A program made the position numbers and the translations under genes. A stretch of 64,000 nucleotides of DNA, taken from the NCBI GenBank assembly GCA_026625625.1, contig CP113055.1, forward strand, positions 3,021,001-3,085,000. Reading direction: 5' to 3'. The notes below the pieces were generated by a model. It was not told the DNA's origin, made no database searches, and saw only the letters and a list, made by a program, of their open reading frames with translations. This document shows positions 54,577 to 63,317 of this stretch, piece by piece; position 1 is the stretch's first letter; the number at the start of each line of letters is the position of its first letter. The DNA is from Blastomonas sp. SL216 (lineage in GTDB: Bacteria; Pseudomonadota; Alphaproteobacteria; Sphingomonadales; Sphingomonadaceae).

Positions 54577-56181
54577 TCAGGCCTTCTTGGCAGCCGCCTT
54601 CTTGGCCGGAGCCTTTTTGGCAGGCTTGGCTTCCTCGGCGGTTTCAGCCGGAGCCTCTTCCTTCTTGGCAGCGGCCTTTTTGGGGGCAGCCTTTTTCGCG
54701 GGCTTTTCGGCCGCTTCAGCAGCAGGCTCGGCCTCGGTTTCGGCGTCCTTCTTCACCGCAGCCTTTTTCGGCGCGGCCTTCTTGGCCTTGGGCTTTTCGT
54801 CGTGATCATGGCCATGATCGTGGCCGCAATCGGGACCATGGACATGGCCGTCCTCGTCCGCCTCGATCGCTGCTTCCAGCTCTTCGCGGGTCACGGCGCG
54901 CTCGGTGATCGTTGCCTTGTCGAACAGGAAGTCGACGACCTTGTCTTCATAAAGCGGTGCGCGCAGCTGGGCGGCGGCCATCGGCGTGTTGCGGATATAC
55001 TCGGCAAAGCGCTGACGGTCTTCCTGGCGATACTGCTGCGCGGCCTGCGCGATCAGCATGTTCATTTCCTGCTGCGAGACTTCGACGCCATTGGCCTGGC
55101 CGATTTCGGAGAGCAGCAGGCCCAGGCGTACGCGGCGCACGGCGATCGAATGATATTCGTCGCGGTCCTTTTCCATCTCGGCACGGGCGGCCTCGACATC
55201 CTCTTCCTGCGCGGCTTCCTGCTCAAGCTGCGCCCAGATCTGGTTGAACTCGGCCTCGACCATCGAGGGCGGAACCTCGAAGTCGTGATTGGCGGCGAGC
55301 TGATCGAGCAGGCGACGCTTCATATGCGTGCGGGTCAGGCCGTTCAGTTCCTGCTCCAGCTGGCCCTTGATCAGGCCGGTCAGCTGTTCCAGGCTTTCCA
55401 GGCCCAGCGACTTGGCGAAATCGTCGTCCAGCTTGGTTTCGCCGGGCTTCTTCACTTCGCCGACGACGATGTCGAAGGTCGCGGCCTTGCCGGCGAGATC
55501 GGCAGCGCCGTAGTTTTCCGGGAAGGTCACGTTGATGACCGCTTCGTCATTGGCCTTCAGGCCGACGAGCTGATCTTCGAAACCGGGGATGAGCTGGCCC
55601 GAACCGATGACCACGGCCATGCCTTCGCCCTTGCCGCCTTCGAACGGCACGCCATCGACCTTGCCTTCGAAGTCGATGACGACCTGGTCGCCTTCCTTGG
55701 CCTTGTAGCTCTTGGCGGCGGCTTCATAGCTCTTCTGGCCGTCGGCGATGCGCTGCAGCGCTTCGGTCACGGCTTCTTCGGCGGGCTCGACCGTCAGGCG
55801 CTCCAGCGTGATCGAATCGATCGACGGGGCAGGCACTTCGGGCAGAACTTCCAGCGAAACCTTGACTTCGGCATCCTTGCCGGCGGCATAATCCTCGTTG
55901 AGGTCGACCGAAGGCTGGATGGCGGGACGCAGGTTGTTGTCGCGGATCGCCTTGTCGACGCTTTCCTGGATCGAGGCGTTGAGCGCGTCGGCATGGATCG
56001 AATCGCCATGCATCTTGCGAATCAGGTTGGCGGGCACCTTGCCGGGGCGGAAGCCGGGCATGCGCACCTGCGGCGCAATCTTCTTCACTTCCGCATCGAC
56101 CCGGGCATCCAGATCCTTGGCGGGGATGGTGATGGTATAGGCCCGCTTCAGGCCCTCGTTCAGCGTCTCGACAATCTGCAT
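54577..56181 (-). CDS. tig: Trigger factor with His-rich and Lys/Ala-rich tail
   Basis: Ribosome-bound chaperone and prolyl isomerase. The 534 residues have the N-terminal ribosome-binding domain with GFRPGKVPANLIRK (the G-F-R-x-G-K-x-P loop), a PPIase domain (DQVVIDFEGKVDGVPFEGG to GFEDQLVGLK), and the helical arms. Residues 441-534 are extra: DGHVHGPDCGHDHGHDHDE (His-rich, metal-binding-like), then repeats of PKKAA, PAKKA and AAKKE resembling histone H1. The ATG at 56181 begins MQIVETLNEG, and frames extending to 56280 pass into the tRNA gene. Confidence 0.95.
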   Translation of the reverse strand: MQIVETLNEGLKRAYTITIPAKDLDARVDAEVKKIAPQVRMPGFRPGKVPANLIRKMHGDSIHADALNASIQESVDKAIRDNNLRPAIQPSVDLNEDYAAGKDAEVKVSLEVLPEVPAPSIDSITLERLTVEPAEEAVTEALQRIADGQKSYEAAAKSYKAKEGDQVVIDFEGKVDGVPFEGGKGEGMAVVIGSGQLIPGFEDQLVGLKANDEAVINVTFPENYGAADLAGKAATFDIVVGEVKKPGETKLDDDFAKSLGLESLEQLTGLIKGQLEQELNGLTRTHMKRRLLDQLAANHDFEVPPSMVEAEFNQIWAQLEQEAAQEEDVEAARAEMEKDRDEYHSIAVRRVRLGLLLSEIGQANGVEVSQQEMNMLIAQAAQQYRQEDRQRFAEYIRNTPMAAAQLRAPLYEDKVVDFLFDKATITERAVTREELEAAIEADEDGHVHGPDCGHDHGHDHDEKPKAKKAAPKKAAVKKDAETEAEPAAEAAEKPAKKAAPKKAAAKKEEAPAETAEEAKPAKKAPAKKAAAKKA

Positions 56182-56248
56182 CGGCTTAAACTCTTGTCTT
56201 TCCATAATAAGAAAGGGCAATCCTGCCCTTTCCCGGCCATCCATGCGA

Positions 56249-56333
56249 TGGTGCGGGCGAAGGGACTTGAACCCCCACATCTTTCGATACCAGAACCTAA
56301 ATCTGGCGCGTCTACCAGTTTCGCCACGCCCGC
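56249..56333 (-). tRNA. tRNA-Leu (UAG)
   Basis: On the minus strand an 85-base cloverleaf with acceptor arms gcgggcg/cgcccgc, the anticodon stem ccaga/tctgg with loop tttaggt (anticodon UAG), a long variable arm, the T-arm sequence ggttcaagtcc and an encoded CCA end. It decodes CUA leucine codons, lies upstream of tig and is transcribed in the same direction. Confidence 0.93.
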
Positions 56334-56463
56334 GTCGCGGTAATCAAGCGTGCGCGTCTAAAGAAGGTTGCCGCAAAGGGCAAGGGGGCGCGTCCCGCCC
56401 GCCTGTCCCGCCCGCAACCGGTTGATCGAACAGGCGTAGGTGCGGATGAAAGGAGCCCTTTTC

Positions 56464-56649
56464 ATGGCCACACGTCCCGAAGACCCCGCGATTCCCCCGC
56501 CCGACCGGATCGACCCGCAGAGCCCTACCGAACTGCCGGTCAACGACCCGCCGATGGAGGACCCGGTGCAGCAGCCGCCCGAGATCGATCCCGTCGGTCC
56601 CGACATAATCGAGCCCGATCGCGGCCCCGACGAGCTGCCGCAGCTCTGA
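56464..56649 (+). CDS. Small Pro/Asp-rich protein
   Basis: A 61-residue low-complexity protein (MATRPEDPAIPPPDRIDPQS, PGPDELPQL-type ending). A good aaaggagc site lies before ATG 56464. No function is known. It is acidic and probably unfolded. Similar short proline-rich proteins are common in sphingomonads. It sits between tRNA-Leu and the convergent M16 gene. Confidence 0.65.
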   Translation: MATRPEDPAIPPPDRIDPQSPTELPVNDPPMEDPVQQPPEIDPVGPDIIEPDRGPDELPQL

Positions 56650-56657
56650 CCCTCTGA

Positions 56658-59588
56658 TCAGCGACCCGAGGGTGCAGCGGCCTCCTCGGGCAGCACCACG
56701 AACGACCAGGCCTTGTCCTTGAGCAGATATTTGGCGGCCAGCGCCTGCATCTTCTCCGGCGTCGTTACGGTATAATCGGGCAAAATCGTGCGCAGCGCCG
56801 AGATGCGGCGCGGATCGCGCGTCGCTCCCTGAAGCTGGTTGAGCCAGAAATTGTTGCCCGTGCTGGCGCGCGAGACCAGCTGGCGCAGCGGCTCGGTGGC
56901 GCGGGCCAGTTCATCCTCGCTCACCGGCTTGGCGGCGAGATCTGCAGCGATGCTGTTGGCAATCTCGAAGAACTTGCCGACATTTTCGGGTGCAAGCTGC
57001 CCGATCACGCCGATATAGCCGCCCTTGTCGAAGGCGATCGGCCAGTTGTTGACGACCTGCGGCGCATAGCTTGCCCCGGCCTGGGCGCGGAGCTGATCGA
57101 ACAACCGGCTGTTGAAGATCGCGGTCAGGATTTCCAGCTGACGGCTTTCCTGCACGCCCGGAAGTCCGCCACCCGTCGGCCAGCCGACAAAGGCCGCCGC
57201 CTGATCGGGCGCGCCTTCGTGCCGCACGACCACCGGCTCGCTATTGGGCGCGGGGAAGCTGACCGTATCGGGCCCGGCCACCACCGGCACCGGCTGGCGC
57301 GGGGGCAGCGCGCCAAAGGTCCTTTCCAGCGCGGCGATCGCCTCTGCCCGGTCGAAATCGCCGAACAGCAGCACCTCGATCGGCCCTTGCTGAAGCACCG
57401 GTTCCCAGGTGGCGCGGAACGCCTCGGGCGTCAGCTGCGCGGCATCCTCGGGGCTCGGCACCTTCCAGCGCGGATCGCGGTTGCGGGTGAGATAGTTGAG
57501 ATCACGTTCCAGCACGGTCTGCGGCGACATGCTGAAGCTGCGATAGGCCAGCTCCGTCCCCGCCTTGGCGCGGCGTACCGGGTTGGCGTCCCAGCGCGGG
57601 TTGGCCAGCTTGGTCGCGAACAGCTTGAGCTGATCTTCCAGATCGGCGCGGCGGGTATCGGCAGAGAAGGAGAAAGCGTCGTTCTCGACCTCGAAGCCGA
57701 AGCCGATGCGGCGGCCCGTGGTCAGCCGGTCGAGCCCTTCCTGGCCGATCTCGCCAATGCCGCTGGCGACCAGCGCCGACTGGCCCGACCAGACCAGCGA
57801 AGGCTTGTCCGCCGGAAACGCCTGATAGCCGTTGCCGAAGCGCACCTTGACCATGATCTTTGAGACTTCGGCATCATTGGGGTAGAGTATGGCCTTCACC
57901 CCGTTCGACAGCTCGATCATCTCGGTCTCGAGCAGCTGCAGGTTGGTCGTCGCCACAACCGAGCCGGGGGCGCCCAGCTTGGGTAGATCGTCGAACGTGA
58001 CATTGGCCGCAGCAAGCCGTGCGCTGGCATCGGCGCCGACATCGCGGGTCAGCGCGGCATTGAGCAGCTGCTCGCCATCGGCAACGGCCTTGGGCGAGAC
58101 CAGGATGGCGCGGGTGGTGATGCCGGTAAACTGGCGCCTGGTCGATTCGAGCAGGCGTTCGGGCGTGTACATCGCCTTCATGCCGCGAAACACGTCGAGC
58201 GCGGTCTGGGGCGAGGCAATGGTCTCGCGGATGTCTACCGCACCGATGATGTCATCGGCCTGCTTGGCCCCGGCCTCGGTCGCCGCGCTTTCCACGCGGA
58301 CGGCAAGCGCGGCATCGAACTCGGCCAGCTCGCGGGTGATTTCCTCGGGCGTCGGCGGCGTGGTGGTCGCATCGGCGAGCACGCCGCGCACGTCGTTCAG
58401 CGCTGCCTGCCAGTCGTCGCCGATCGGCACGATCGAGACGAAGGTGCCGTCGACCGAGCGGTTGACATCCTCCTGGTTGACCTGCGCCTGCAGATAGCTG
58501 CCGCCGCCGCGCGCGCGGCCTTCCAGCCTGCGGTTGATCAGCTGGGTCGCGACCAGATCGATCAGCAGCTGCTGGTTATAGTCGATAGTGTCGTTGACCG
58601 GCTTCCACGGGCGCAGGATCGCCATGCTGACCAGATAGGGAAAGCCGGGCTCGACAATGGTGCGCGCCACGGGCTGCGCGGGATCGGGCTGGCCGAAACC
58701 GGGATAGGGGGCCTGTTTGCCCTTGACCTTCCAGTCGCCATAATAGGTCTGGATCAGCTTTTCGAGCGTTGCCGGATCGACATCGCCCGCGATCGAGATC
58801 ACGGTGTTTTCCGGGCGATACCAGCGCTGGTGAAAGGCGCGCACGGCATCCGATGTTGCCGCGTTCAGCGTCTCGATCTTGCCGATCGGCGAGCGTTCGG
58901 CAAGCTTCTGCCCGGCAAAGAACAGCTGGCGCGTCGCATCGCCGACGCGGACCTGCGCGCCCGATCGTTCGCGCAATTCGGCCATGACCACCGGCACCTC
59001 GGCCTTGACCGCTTCGCCGGTCAGCCCCGGCTCGCGGATCATGCCCGACAAAATCTTCATGCTCTCGTCGAGCCCGGCAGGCGTCGCGGCGGGCAGATCG
59101 AGCTTGTACACGGTGTGCGTCGGCGTGGTTTCGGCATTGCTGTCGCTGCCGAAGCTTGCCCCCTGGCGCTGCCAGATACGGATCGCCTCGCCATCGGGCA
59201 CATATTTGGAGCCGCGGAAGGTGAGATGCTCGAGCAGATGGGCATAGCCCTGCTCGGCATCGGTCTCCATCATCGATCCGGCATCGATGCGCACGCGGAT
59301 CGCCACCTGGCCAGGCGGCACGCCGTTGCGCCGCACCGCATAGCGCACACCGTTGCTCAGCTCGCCAAAGGTCCAGCCCTTGTCCACCGGCACGTTGCTG
59401 CCCTTGTACAGCCAGGGGGTCTTTTCACCCGGCTCCAGATTGGGTGGCCGCAGCGGCTTGCCGTTTTCATCCTTGCCGCTGGCCACCGGTTCGCCCGGCA
59501 GGTTCGCAAGCAGCGGCGGAGAAACAACGAGCGAGAGGGCCGCAAGAGCAGCGGCCACGGGCGCACAGCGCATCAGGGGGAAAGTCAT
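56658..59588 (-). CDS. M16 family zinc protease (two-domain, exported)
   Basis: A 976-residue pitrilysin-type peptidase. It has an N-terminal signal sequence (MTFPLMRCAPVAAALAALSL, ending around SPPLLA). HLLEH at 117-121 is the inverted zinc motif (H-x-x-E-H), with the downstream Glu in the M16 helix. Two M16 halves are present, the second without the zinc motif, and the end has the typical LPEEAAAPSGR. ATG 59588. It probably acts in the periplasm on small peptides. Confidence 0.9.
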   Translation of the reverse strand: MTFPLMRCAPVAAALAALSLVVSPPLLANLPGEPVASGKDENGKPLRPPNLEPGEKTPWLYKGSNVPVDKGWTFGELSNGVRYAVRRNGVPPGQVAIRVRIDAGSMMETDAEQGYAHLLEHLTFRGSKYVPDGEAIRIWQRQGASFGSDSNAETTPTHTVYKLDLPAATPAGLDESMKILSGMIREPGLTGEAVKAEVPVVMAELRERSGAQVRVGDATRQLFFAGQKLAERSPIGKIETLNAATSDAVRAFHQRWYRPENTVISIAGDVDPATLEKLIQTYYGDWKVKGKQAPYPGFGQPDPAQPVARTIVEPGFPYLVSMAILRPWKPVNDTIDYNQQLLIDLVATQLINRRLEGRARGGGSYLQAQVNQEDVNRSVDGTFVSIVPIGDDWQAALNDVRGVLADATTTPPTPEEITRELAEFDAALAVRVESAATEAGAKQADDIIGAVDIRETIASPQTALDVFRGMKAMYTPERLLESTRRQFTGITTRAILVSPKAVADGEQLLNAALTRDVGADASARLAAANVTFDDLPKLGAPGSVVATTNLQLLETEMIELSNGVKAILYPNDAEVSKIMVKVRFGNGYQAFPADKPSLVWSGQSALVASGIGEIGQEGLDRLTTGRRIGFGFEVENDAFSFSADTRRADLEDQLKLFATKLANPRWDANPVRRAKAGTELAYRSFSMSPQTVLERDLNYLTRNRDPRWKVPSPEDAAQLTPEAFRATWEPVLQQGPIEVLLFGDFDRAEAIAALERTFGALPPRQPVPVVAGPDTVSFPAPNSEPVVVRHEGAPDQAAAFVGWPTGGGLPGVQESRQLEILTAIFNSRLFDQLRAQAGASYAPQVVNNWPIAFDKGGYIGVIGQLAPENVGKFFEIANSIAADLAAKPVSEDELARATEPLRQLVSRASTGNNFWLNQLQGATRDPRRISALRTILPDYTVTTPEKMQALAAKYLLKDKAWSFVVLPEEAAAPSGR

Positions 59589-59726
59589 GGGGCAATGTAT
59601 AGGCAGCGCCATGATGACTGGCCAGTGAATATGCGGCGGGCCGCCCGGGCTCTTACGGACGGCTGGCAAGGCGGCATAAACAAATTGCGCCTTGCGCCGA
59701 TGCCGATGCTGCACCAGATAACCCTC

Positions 59727-60302
59727 ATGCTGATAGAGACCGAAACCACGCCCAACCCCGCCACGCTCAAATTCCTGCCCGGACGCACGGTCATGGACAT
59801 GGGCACCCGCGACTTTGCCTCGCCCGAAGAGGCGGAAGCCTCGCCGCTCGCCGAAGCGATCTTCAGCCTGGGCGATGTCACCGGCGTGTTCTTCGGCCAT
59901 AATTTCATCTCGGTAACTTCGGGCCCCGGCGCCGACTGGTCCAGCCTCAAGGGCGATGTGCTCTCGGTGCTCCTCGACCATTTCTCCGCCGACATGCCGC
60001 TGTTCCGCGCGGCCAGCGCTGCGGGCATTGCGGTCCCGCCCGAGGAATCGGATTGGCCGAGCAATCCGGAGGACGCCGATATCGTCGAGCAGATCAAGGA
60101 GCTGCTCGAAACGCGCGTGCGCCCGGCAGTGGCCAATGATGGCGGCGATATCGTCTATCGCGGCTTCGACAAGGGCGTGGTCTATCTGCAGATGCAGGGC
60201 GCGTGTTCGGGCTGTCCCTCGTCCAGCGCGACGCTCAAGCACGGCATCGAATCGCTGCTCAAGCATTATGTGCCCGAAGTGATCGAAGTCCGCGCCGCCT
60301 GA
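59727..60302 (+). CDS. nfuA: NfuA-type iron-sulfur scaffold
   Basis: A 191-residue iron-sulfur carrier. The Nfu N-terminal domain ([19 protein letters not shown]) is followed by the NifU-like C-terminal domain, with [18 protein letters not shown] carrying Cys160 and Cys163. ATG 59727. It delivers 4Fe-4S clusters to apoproteins. It leads a run of plus-strand genes that continues through the nitroreductase and tsaB. Confidence 0.92.
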   Translation: MLIETETTPNPATLKFLPGRTVMDMGTRDFASPEEAEASPLAEAIFSLGDVTGVFFGHNFISVTSGPGADWSSLKGDVLSVLLDHFSADMPLFRAASAAGIAVPPEESDWPSNPEDADIVEQIKELLETRVRPAVANDGGDIVYRGFDKGVVYLQMQGACSGCPSSSATLKHGIESLLKHYVPEVIEVRAA

Positions 60303-60337
60303 CGGCTTCTTCCTCCCCAGTTCCAGAAAGCTCTTCC

Positions 60338-60937
60338 ATGACCGCACCGCTTGACGATGCCGCGCTCGACCAGCTGTTCCGCACCGCGCGCACCTATAAT
60401 GGCTATACCGACCAACAGGTGACGACCGAGCAGCTGCATGCCATCTGGGACCTGATGAAAATGGGGCCGACCTCGGCCAACATGCTGCCATCGCGGATGG
60501 TCTGGTGCGTGTCGGACGAAGCCAAGCAGAAGCTGGCGGCGTGCTGCATGGAGGCGAATGCCAAGAAGATCCTGGCCGCGCCGGTCAGCGTCGTCATCGG
60601 CATGGACCTCGAATTTCACGAGCTGCTGCCCGAGCTGTTTCCGCATACCGATGCGCGCAGCTGGTTTGTCGGCCACGAAAAGGCCGAGTTCCGCCGTATC
60701 TCGGCGCTGCGCAATTCCTCGCTGCAGGGCGCGTATTTCATCCTCGCCGCACGCGCGCTGGGGCTGGATACCGGCCCGATGTCGGGCTTTGACAATGCCG
60801 CGGTCGATCAGGCCTTTTTCGCCGACCAGCCCAATGTGAAGTCGAACTTCATCTCGACTCTGGGCTATGGCGACCCCTCGACGATTTTCGGTCGCAGCCC
60901 GCGTCCGGGTTTTGACCGGTTCAACACAATCAGCTAG
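60338..60937 (+). CDS. rutE: RutE-like malonic semialdehyde reductase (nitroreductase family)
   Basis: A 199-residue flavin-dependent reductase of the RutE/HadB branch. [35 protein letters not shown] and [14 protein letters not shown] are the family marks. RutE reduces malonic semialdehyde in pyrimidine degradation, but no other rut genes are here, so a related oxidoreductase role is possible. ATG 60338. Confidence 0.85.
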   Translation: MTAPLDDAALDQLFRTARTYNGYTDQQVTTEQLHAIWDLMKMGPTSANMLPSRMVWCVSDEAKQKLAACCMEANAKKILAAPVSVVIGMDLEFHELLPELFPHTDARSWFVGHEKAEFRRISALRNSSLQGAYFILAARALGLDTGPMSGFDNAAVDQAFFADQPNVKSNFISTLGYGDPSTIFGRSPRPGFDRFNTIS

Positions 60938-60949
60938 CGGCCTTCGGGT

Positions 60950-61606
60950 ATGCCACCCGATGCCTCCCGCCTGCTGGTCATCGATACCGCGACCGAAGCC
61001 TGTTCGGTGGCGCTGTTCGATGGCGCGACGTTGATTGCCAGCGACCATGCGGTGATGGGCCGCGGCCATGCCGAGCGGCTGGTGCCGATGATCGCCGCGC
61101 TGCCCGATCGGGGGCGCGCCGATGCGATTGTGGTTAATTGCGGGCCCGGCAGCTTTACCGGGGTGCGCGTCGGTCTGGCGGCGGCGCGCGCGCTGGCCCT
61201 GGCCTGGGATGTGCCGGTCAGCGGCTATTCGACGCACAGCCTGGTCGCTGCGATGGCGCTGGCTGCGCATCCGGGCGCAGCCGGAATCGATATCGTGATG
61301 ACGGGCGGCCATGGCGAATATTTCGTCCAGAGCTTTGACGGCCAGGGCGCGGCGACCGGTCCGCTCGCCTCGCTGCTGCCCGATGTGGCGGTTGCCGCGT
61401 GCCGGCATGATCTGGTCGCGGGCAGTATGGCCGAGCCGCTGGTGACCGCGCGCGGCTCTGGCACTGCGCTGACACTGCTGCCTGATGCGCGGTCGGCGCT
61501 GCTGCTGTCGGAACAGGCGCGCAGCCTGGCTGCCGATCCGATCTACGGGCGGGGGGCGGATGCCAAGCCGATGGCGACGATCCCGGCAGCGGCGGGCCCA
61601 GGCTGA
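60950..61606 (+). CDS. tsaB: tRNA threonylcarbamoyladenosine biosynthesis protein TsaB
   Basis: A 218-residue ASKHA-fold protein, the dimerisation partner of TsaD in t6A formation. It starts LLVIDTATEACSVALFDGA, then VVNCGPGSFTGVRVGLAAARAL is the conserved G-P-G-S-F-T-G-x-R signature. It overlaps rimI as TGATG, the usual tsaB-rimI pairing. Confidence 0.95.
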   Translation: MPPDASRLLVIDTATEACSVALFDGATLIASDHAVMGRGHAERLVPMIAALPDRGRADAIVVNCGPGSFTGVRVGLAAARALALAWDVPVSGYSTHSLVAAMALAAHPGAAGIDIVMTGGHGEYFVQSFDGQGAATGPLASLLPDVAVAACRHDLVAGSMAEPLVTARGSGTALTLLPDARSALLLSEQARSLAADPIYGRGADAKPMATIPAAAGPG

Positions 61607-62133
61607 TGCCCGATGACCGCAGCCCTCGCAGCCCCGATGGCGCGCCCGGGTTCCAGCTGATCGGCGGGCTGGCCGCAGAAGATGCGCTGGGTCCTGTGAT
61701 GCAGGTCATGCAGCAGGCCTTTGACCCGCTTTATGGCGAAGCTTGGAACCACAGCCAGACCCGTTCGATGCTGGCCATGCCGCTCACGCACCTGCTGCTT
61801 GCGGAAACGATTGCATCCGAACCGGATGCATCTGGCACGCCGGTGGGATTTGCCATGACGCGGCGGGTTGCTGATGAGGAAGAATTGCTGCTGATCGCGG
61901 TCGCCCCAAAATGGCGTCAATTCGGCGCGGGCTCCGCGCTTTTGAACCAAGTGGTTGAGAATGCGAGGGATGCGGGTGTGAACCGGCTTCACCTGGAGAT
62001 GCGATCCAATAATCCCGCAATGCGGCTTTACTCAAAATTCGGATTTCATCCCGTGGGTTTACGTAAAGACTATTACCAGGGTTCAGATAGTCGTCGCTAC
62101 GATGCGCTCACCATGGCCATGATGTTGCGCTGA
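61606..62133 (+). CDS. rimI: Ribosomal-protein-alanine N-acetyltransferase RimI-like
   Basis: A 175-residue GNAT enzyme. LIAVAPKWRQFGAGSALLNQ is motif A (acetyl-CoA pyrophosphate loop R/Q-x-x-G-x-G/A), with LHLEMRSNNPAMRLYSKFGF and a terminal HPVGLRKDYYQG next. It acetylates protein N-termini, classically S18. Start overlaps the tsaB stop. Confidence 0.93.
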   Translation: MPDDRSPRSPDGAPGFQLIGGLAAEDALGPVMQVMQQAFDPLYGEAWNHSQTRSMLAMPLTHLLLAETIASEPDASGTPVGFAMTRRVADEEELLLIAVAPKWRQFGAGSALLNQVVENARDAGVNRLHLEMRSNNPAMRLYSKFGFHPVGLRKDYYQGSDSRRYDALTMAMMLR

Positions 62134-62294
62134 ATATAATTGACAAAAACACTGAAAATGTTAGTTACAACTAGCCCATTTCTCTGGAAGCATTAAGGGC
62201 GTTGACGTAGCTCAAACACTCTTGCATATCGCGTCGGCCTGCAAACCGGCGGGATTAGTGGTCGCAAATCACAAAAGAAACGGGATGAAGGATT

Positions 62295-62723
62295 ATGGCA
62301 GAAGCAGAACTCGACATGCGTGAAACGCTGATTTCATTGACGGCAGATATTGTGGCTGCCCATGTCAGTAACAACAGTGTTGCGGTCTCAGACATTCCCG
62401 GACTGATCGAGAACGTTCACCGCGCGCTCAATGGCCTGACGCCGGGCGAAGTTGCTGCCGAAGCAGAGCTGCCCGAACCGGCAGTATCTGTTCGCGCCTC
62501 GGTCAAGCCGGACTATATCGTCTGCCTGGAAGACGGCAAGAAGCTGAAGATGCTCAAGCGGCATCTGATGACCCACTATAACATGACGCCGGAAGAATAT
62601 CGGGCGCGCTGGAATCTGCCTGCCGATTATCCGATGGTGGCGCCCAATTACGCTGCAACCCGCCGCGAACTCGCCAAGAAGATCGGTCTGGGTCGCAAAC
62701 CGGGCAAGCGCCCGGCCAAGTAA
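62295..62723 (+). CDS. mucR: MucR/Ros family zinc-finger regulator
   Basis: A 142-residue transcription regulator that represses or silences A+T-rich loci in alphaproteobacteria. The zinc finger is C-x2-D-x9-H-x3-H (from CLEDGKKLKMLKRHLMTHY). The N-terminal half LISLTADIVAAHVSNNSVAV is the oligomerisation part, and the end is basic (KKIGLGRKPGKRPAK). About 160 A+T-richer bases upstream could hold its promoter and autoregulatory sites. MucR may also influence the A+T-rich comM island. Confidence 0.95.
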   Translation: MAEAELDMRETLISLTADIVAAHVSNNSVAVSDIPGLIENVHRALNGLTPGEVAAEAELPEPAVSVRASVKPDYIVCLEDGKKLKMLKRHLMTHYNMTPEEYRARWNLPADYPMVAPNYAATRRELAKKIGLGRKPGKRPAK

Positions 62724-62886
62724 CCGCTGTTCCGGGCGGTCGCGGCGTCGCTGGCGGTTGCATTTGCGGCGTTGCACGATAGATTGGCGGCCATGCGCGG
62801 AGATGTTTTTTCCGCGCTGGCCAGCCACCGTGCATCATCGCCCGGCAGGATGGCCTCCACCATCAACGGCATTTTGAAGGGGCAGC

Positions 62887-63309
62887 ATGCGCCAGAAAAT
62901 CGACCTGGAGGCGTTGTGCGCCGATCGTGGTCTCAGGATCACCGATCAGCGGCGCGTGATCGCGCGCGTGCTTTCCGAAGCCGAAGACCATCCCGATGTC
63001 GAGCGGCTGCACGAGCGCGCCTCTGCCATCGACCCGCGCATCTCGATCGCCACGGTCTATCGCACGGTGCGCCTGTTCGAAGAGGCGGGCATTCTGGACC
63101 GCCACGATTTCGGTGATGGCCGCGCGCGCTATGAAGCCGCGCCCGAAGCGCATCATGACCATCTGATCGATGTCGAGACCGGCAAGGTGCTCGAATTCGT
63201 CGATCCCGAGCTGGAAGCGCTGCAGAAGCTGATTGCCGAGCGGCTGGGCTACCGGCTGGTCGACCATCGCATGGAACTGTACGGCGTCGCGCTCGACCGC
63301 AAGGATTGA
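62887..63309 (+). CDS. fur: Fur family metalloregulator
   Basis: A 140-residue metal-sensing repressor. The winged helix has RITDQRRVIARVLSEAEDHP and ISIATVYRTVRLFEEAGIL. The sensor part has HHDHLIDVETGKVLEFVDPE, in which the C-x2-C of enterobacterial Fur is missing (Asp and Thr in place). That is typical of alphaproteobacterial Fur, which retains the His/Asp/Glu sensor site. Nine bases later begins the acyltransferase gene. Confidence 0.93.
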   Translation: MRQKIDLEALCADRGLRITDQRRVIARVLSEAEDHPDVERLHERASAIDPRISIATVYRTVRLFEEAGILDRHDFGDGRARYEAAPEAHHDHLIDVETGKVLEFVDPELEALQKLIAERLGYRLVDHRMELYGVALDRKD

Positions 63310-63317
63310 CGGCGCGC

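Noticed and set aside
56182-56280. Longer trigger factor frame up to 56280
   Set aside because: It extends into tRNA-Leu, and the family begins at MQIVETLNEG.
59589-60491. An extended M16 frame of 1277 codons starting at 60491
   Set aside because: The extra N-terminus runs antisense to nfuA and lacks homology; the ATG at 59588 followed by a signal peptide is the natural start.
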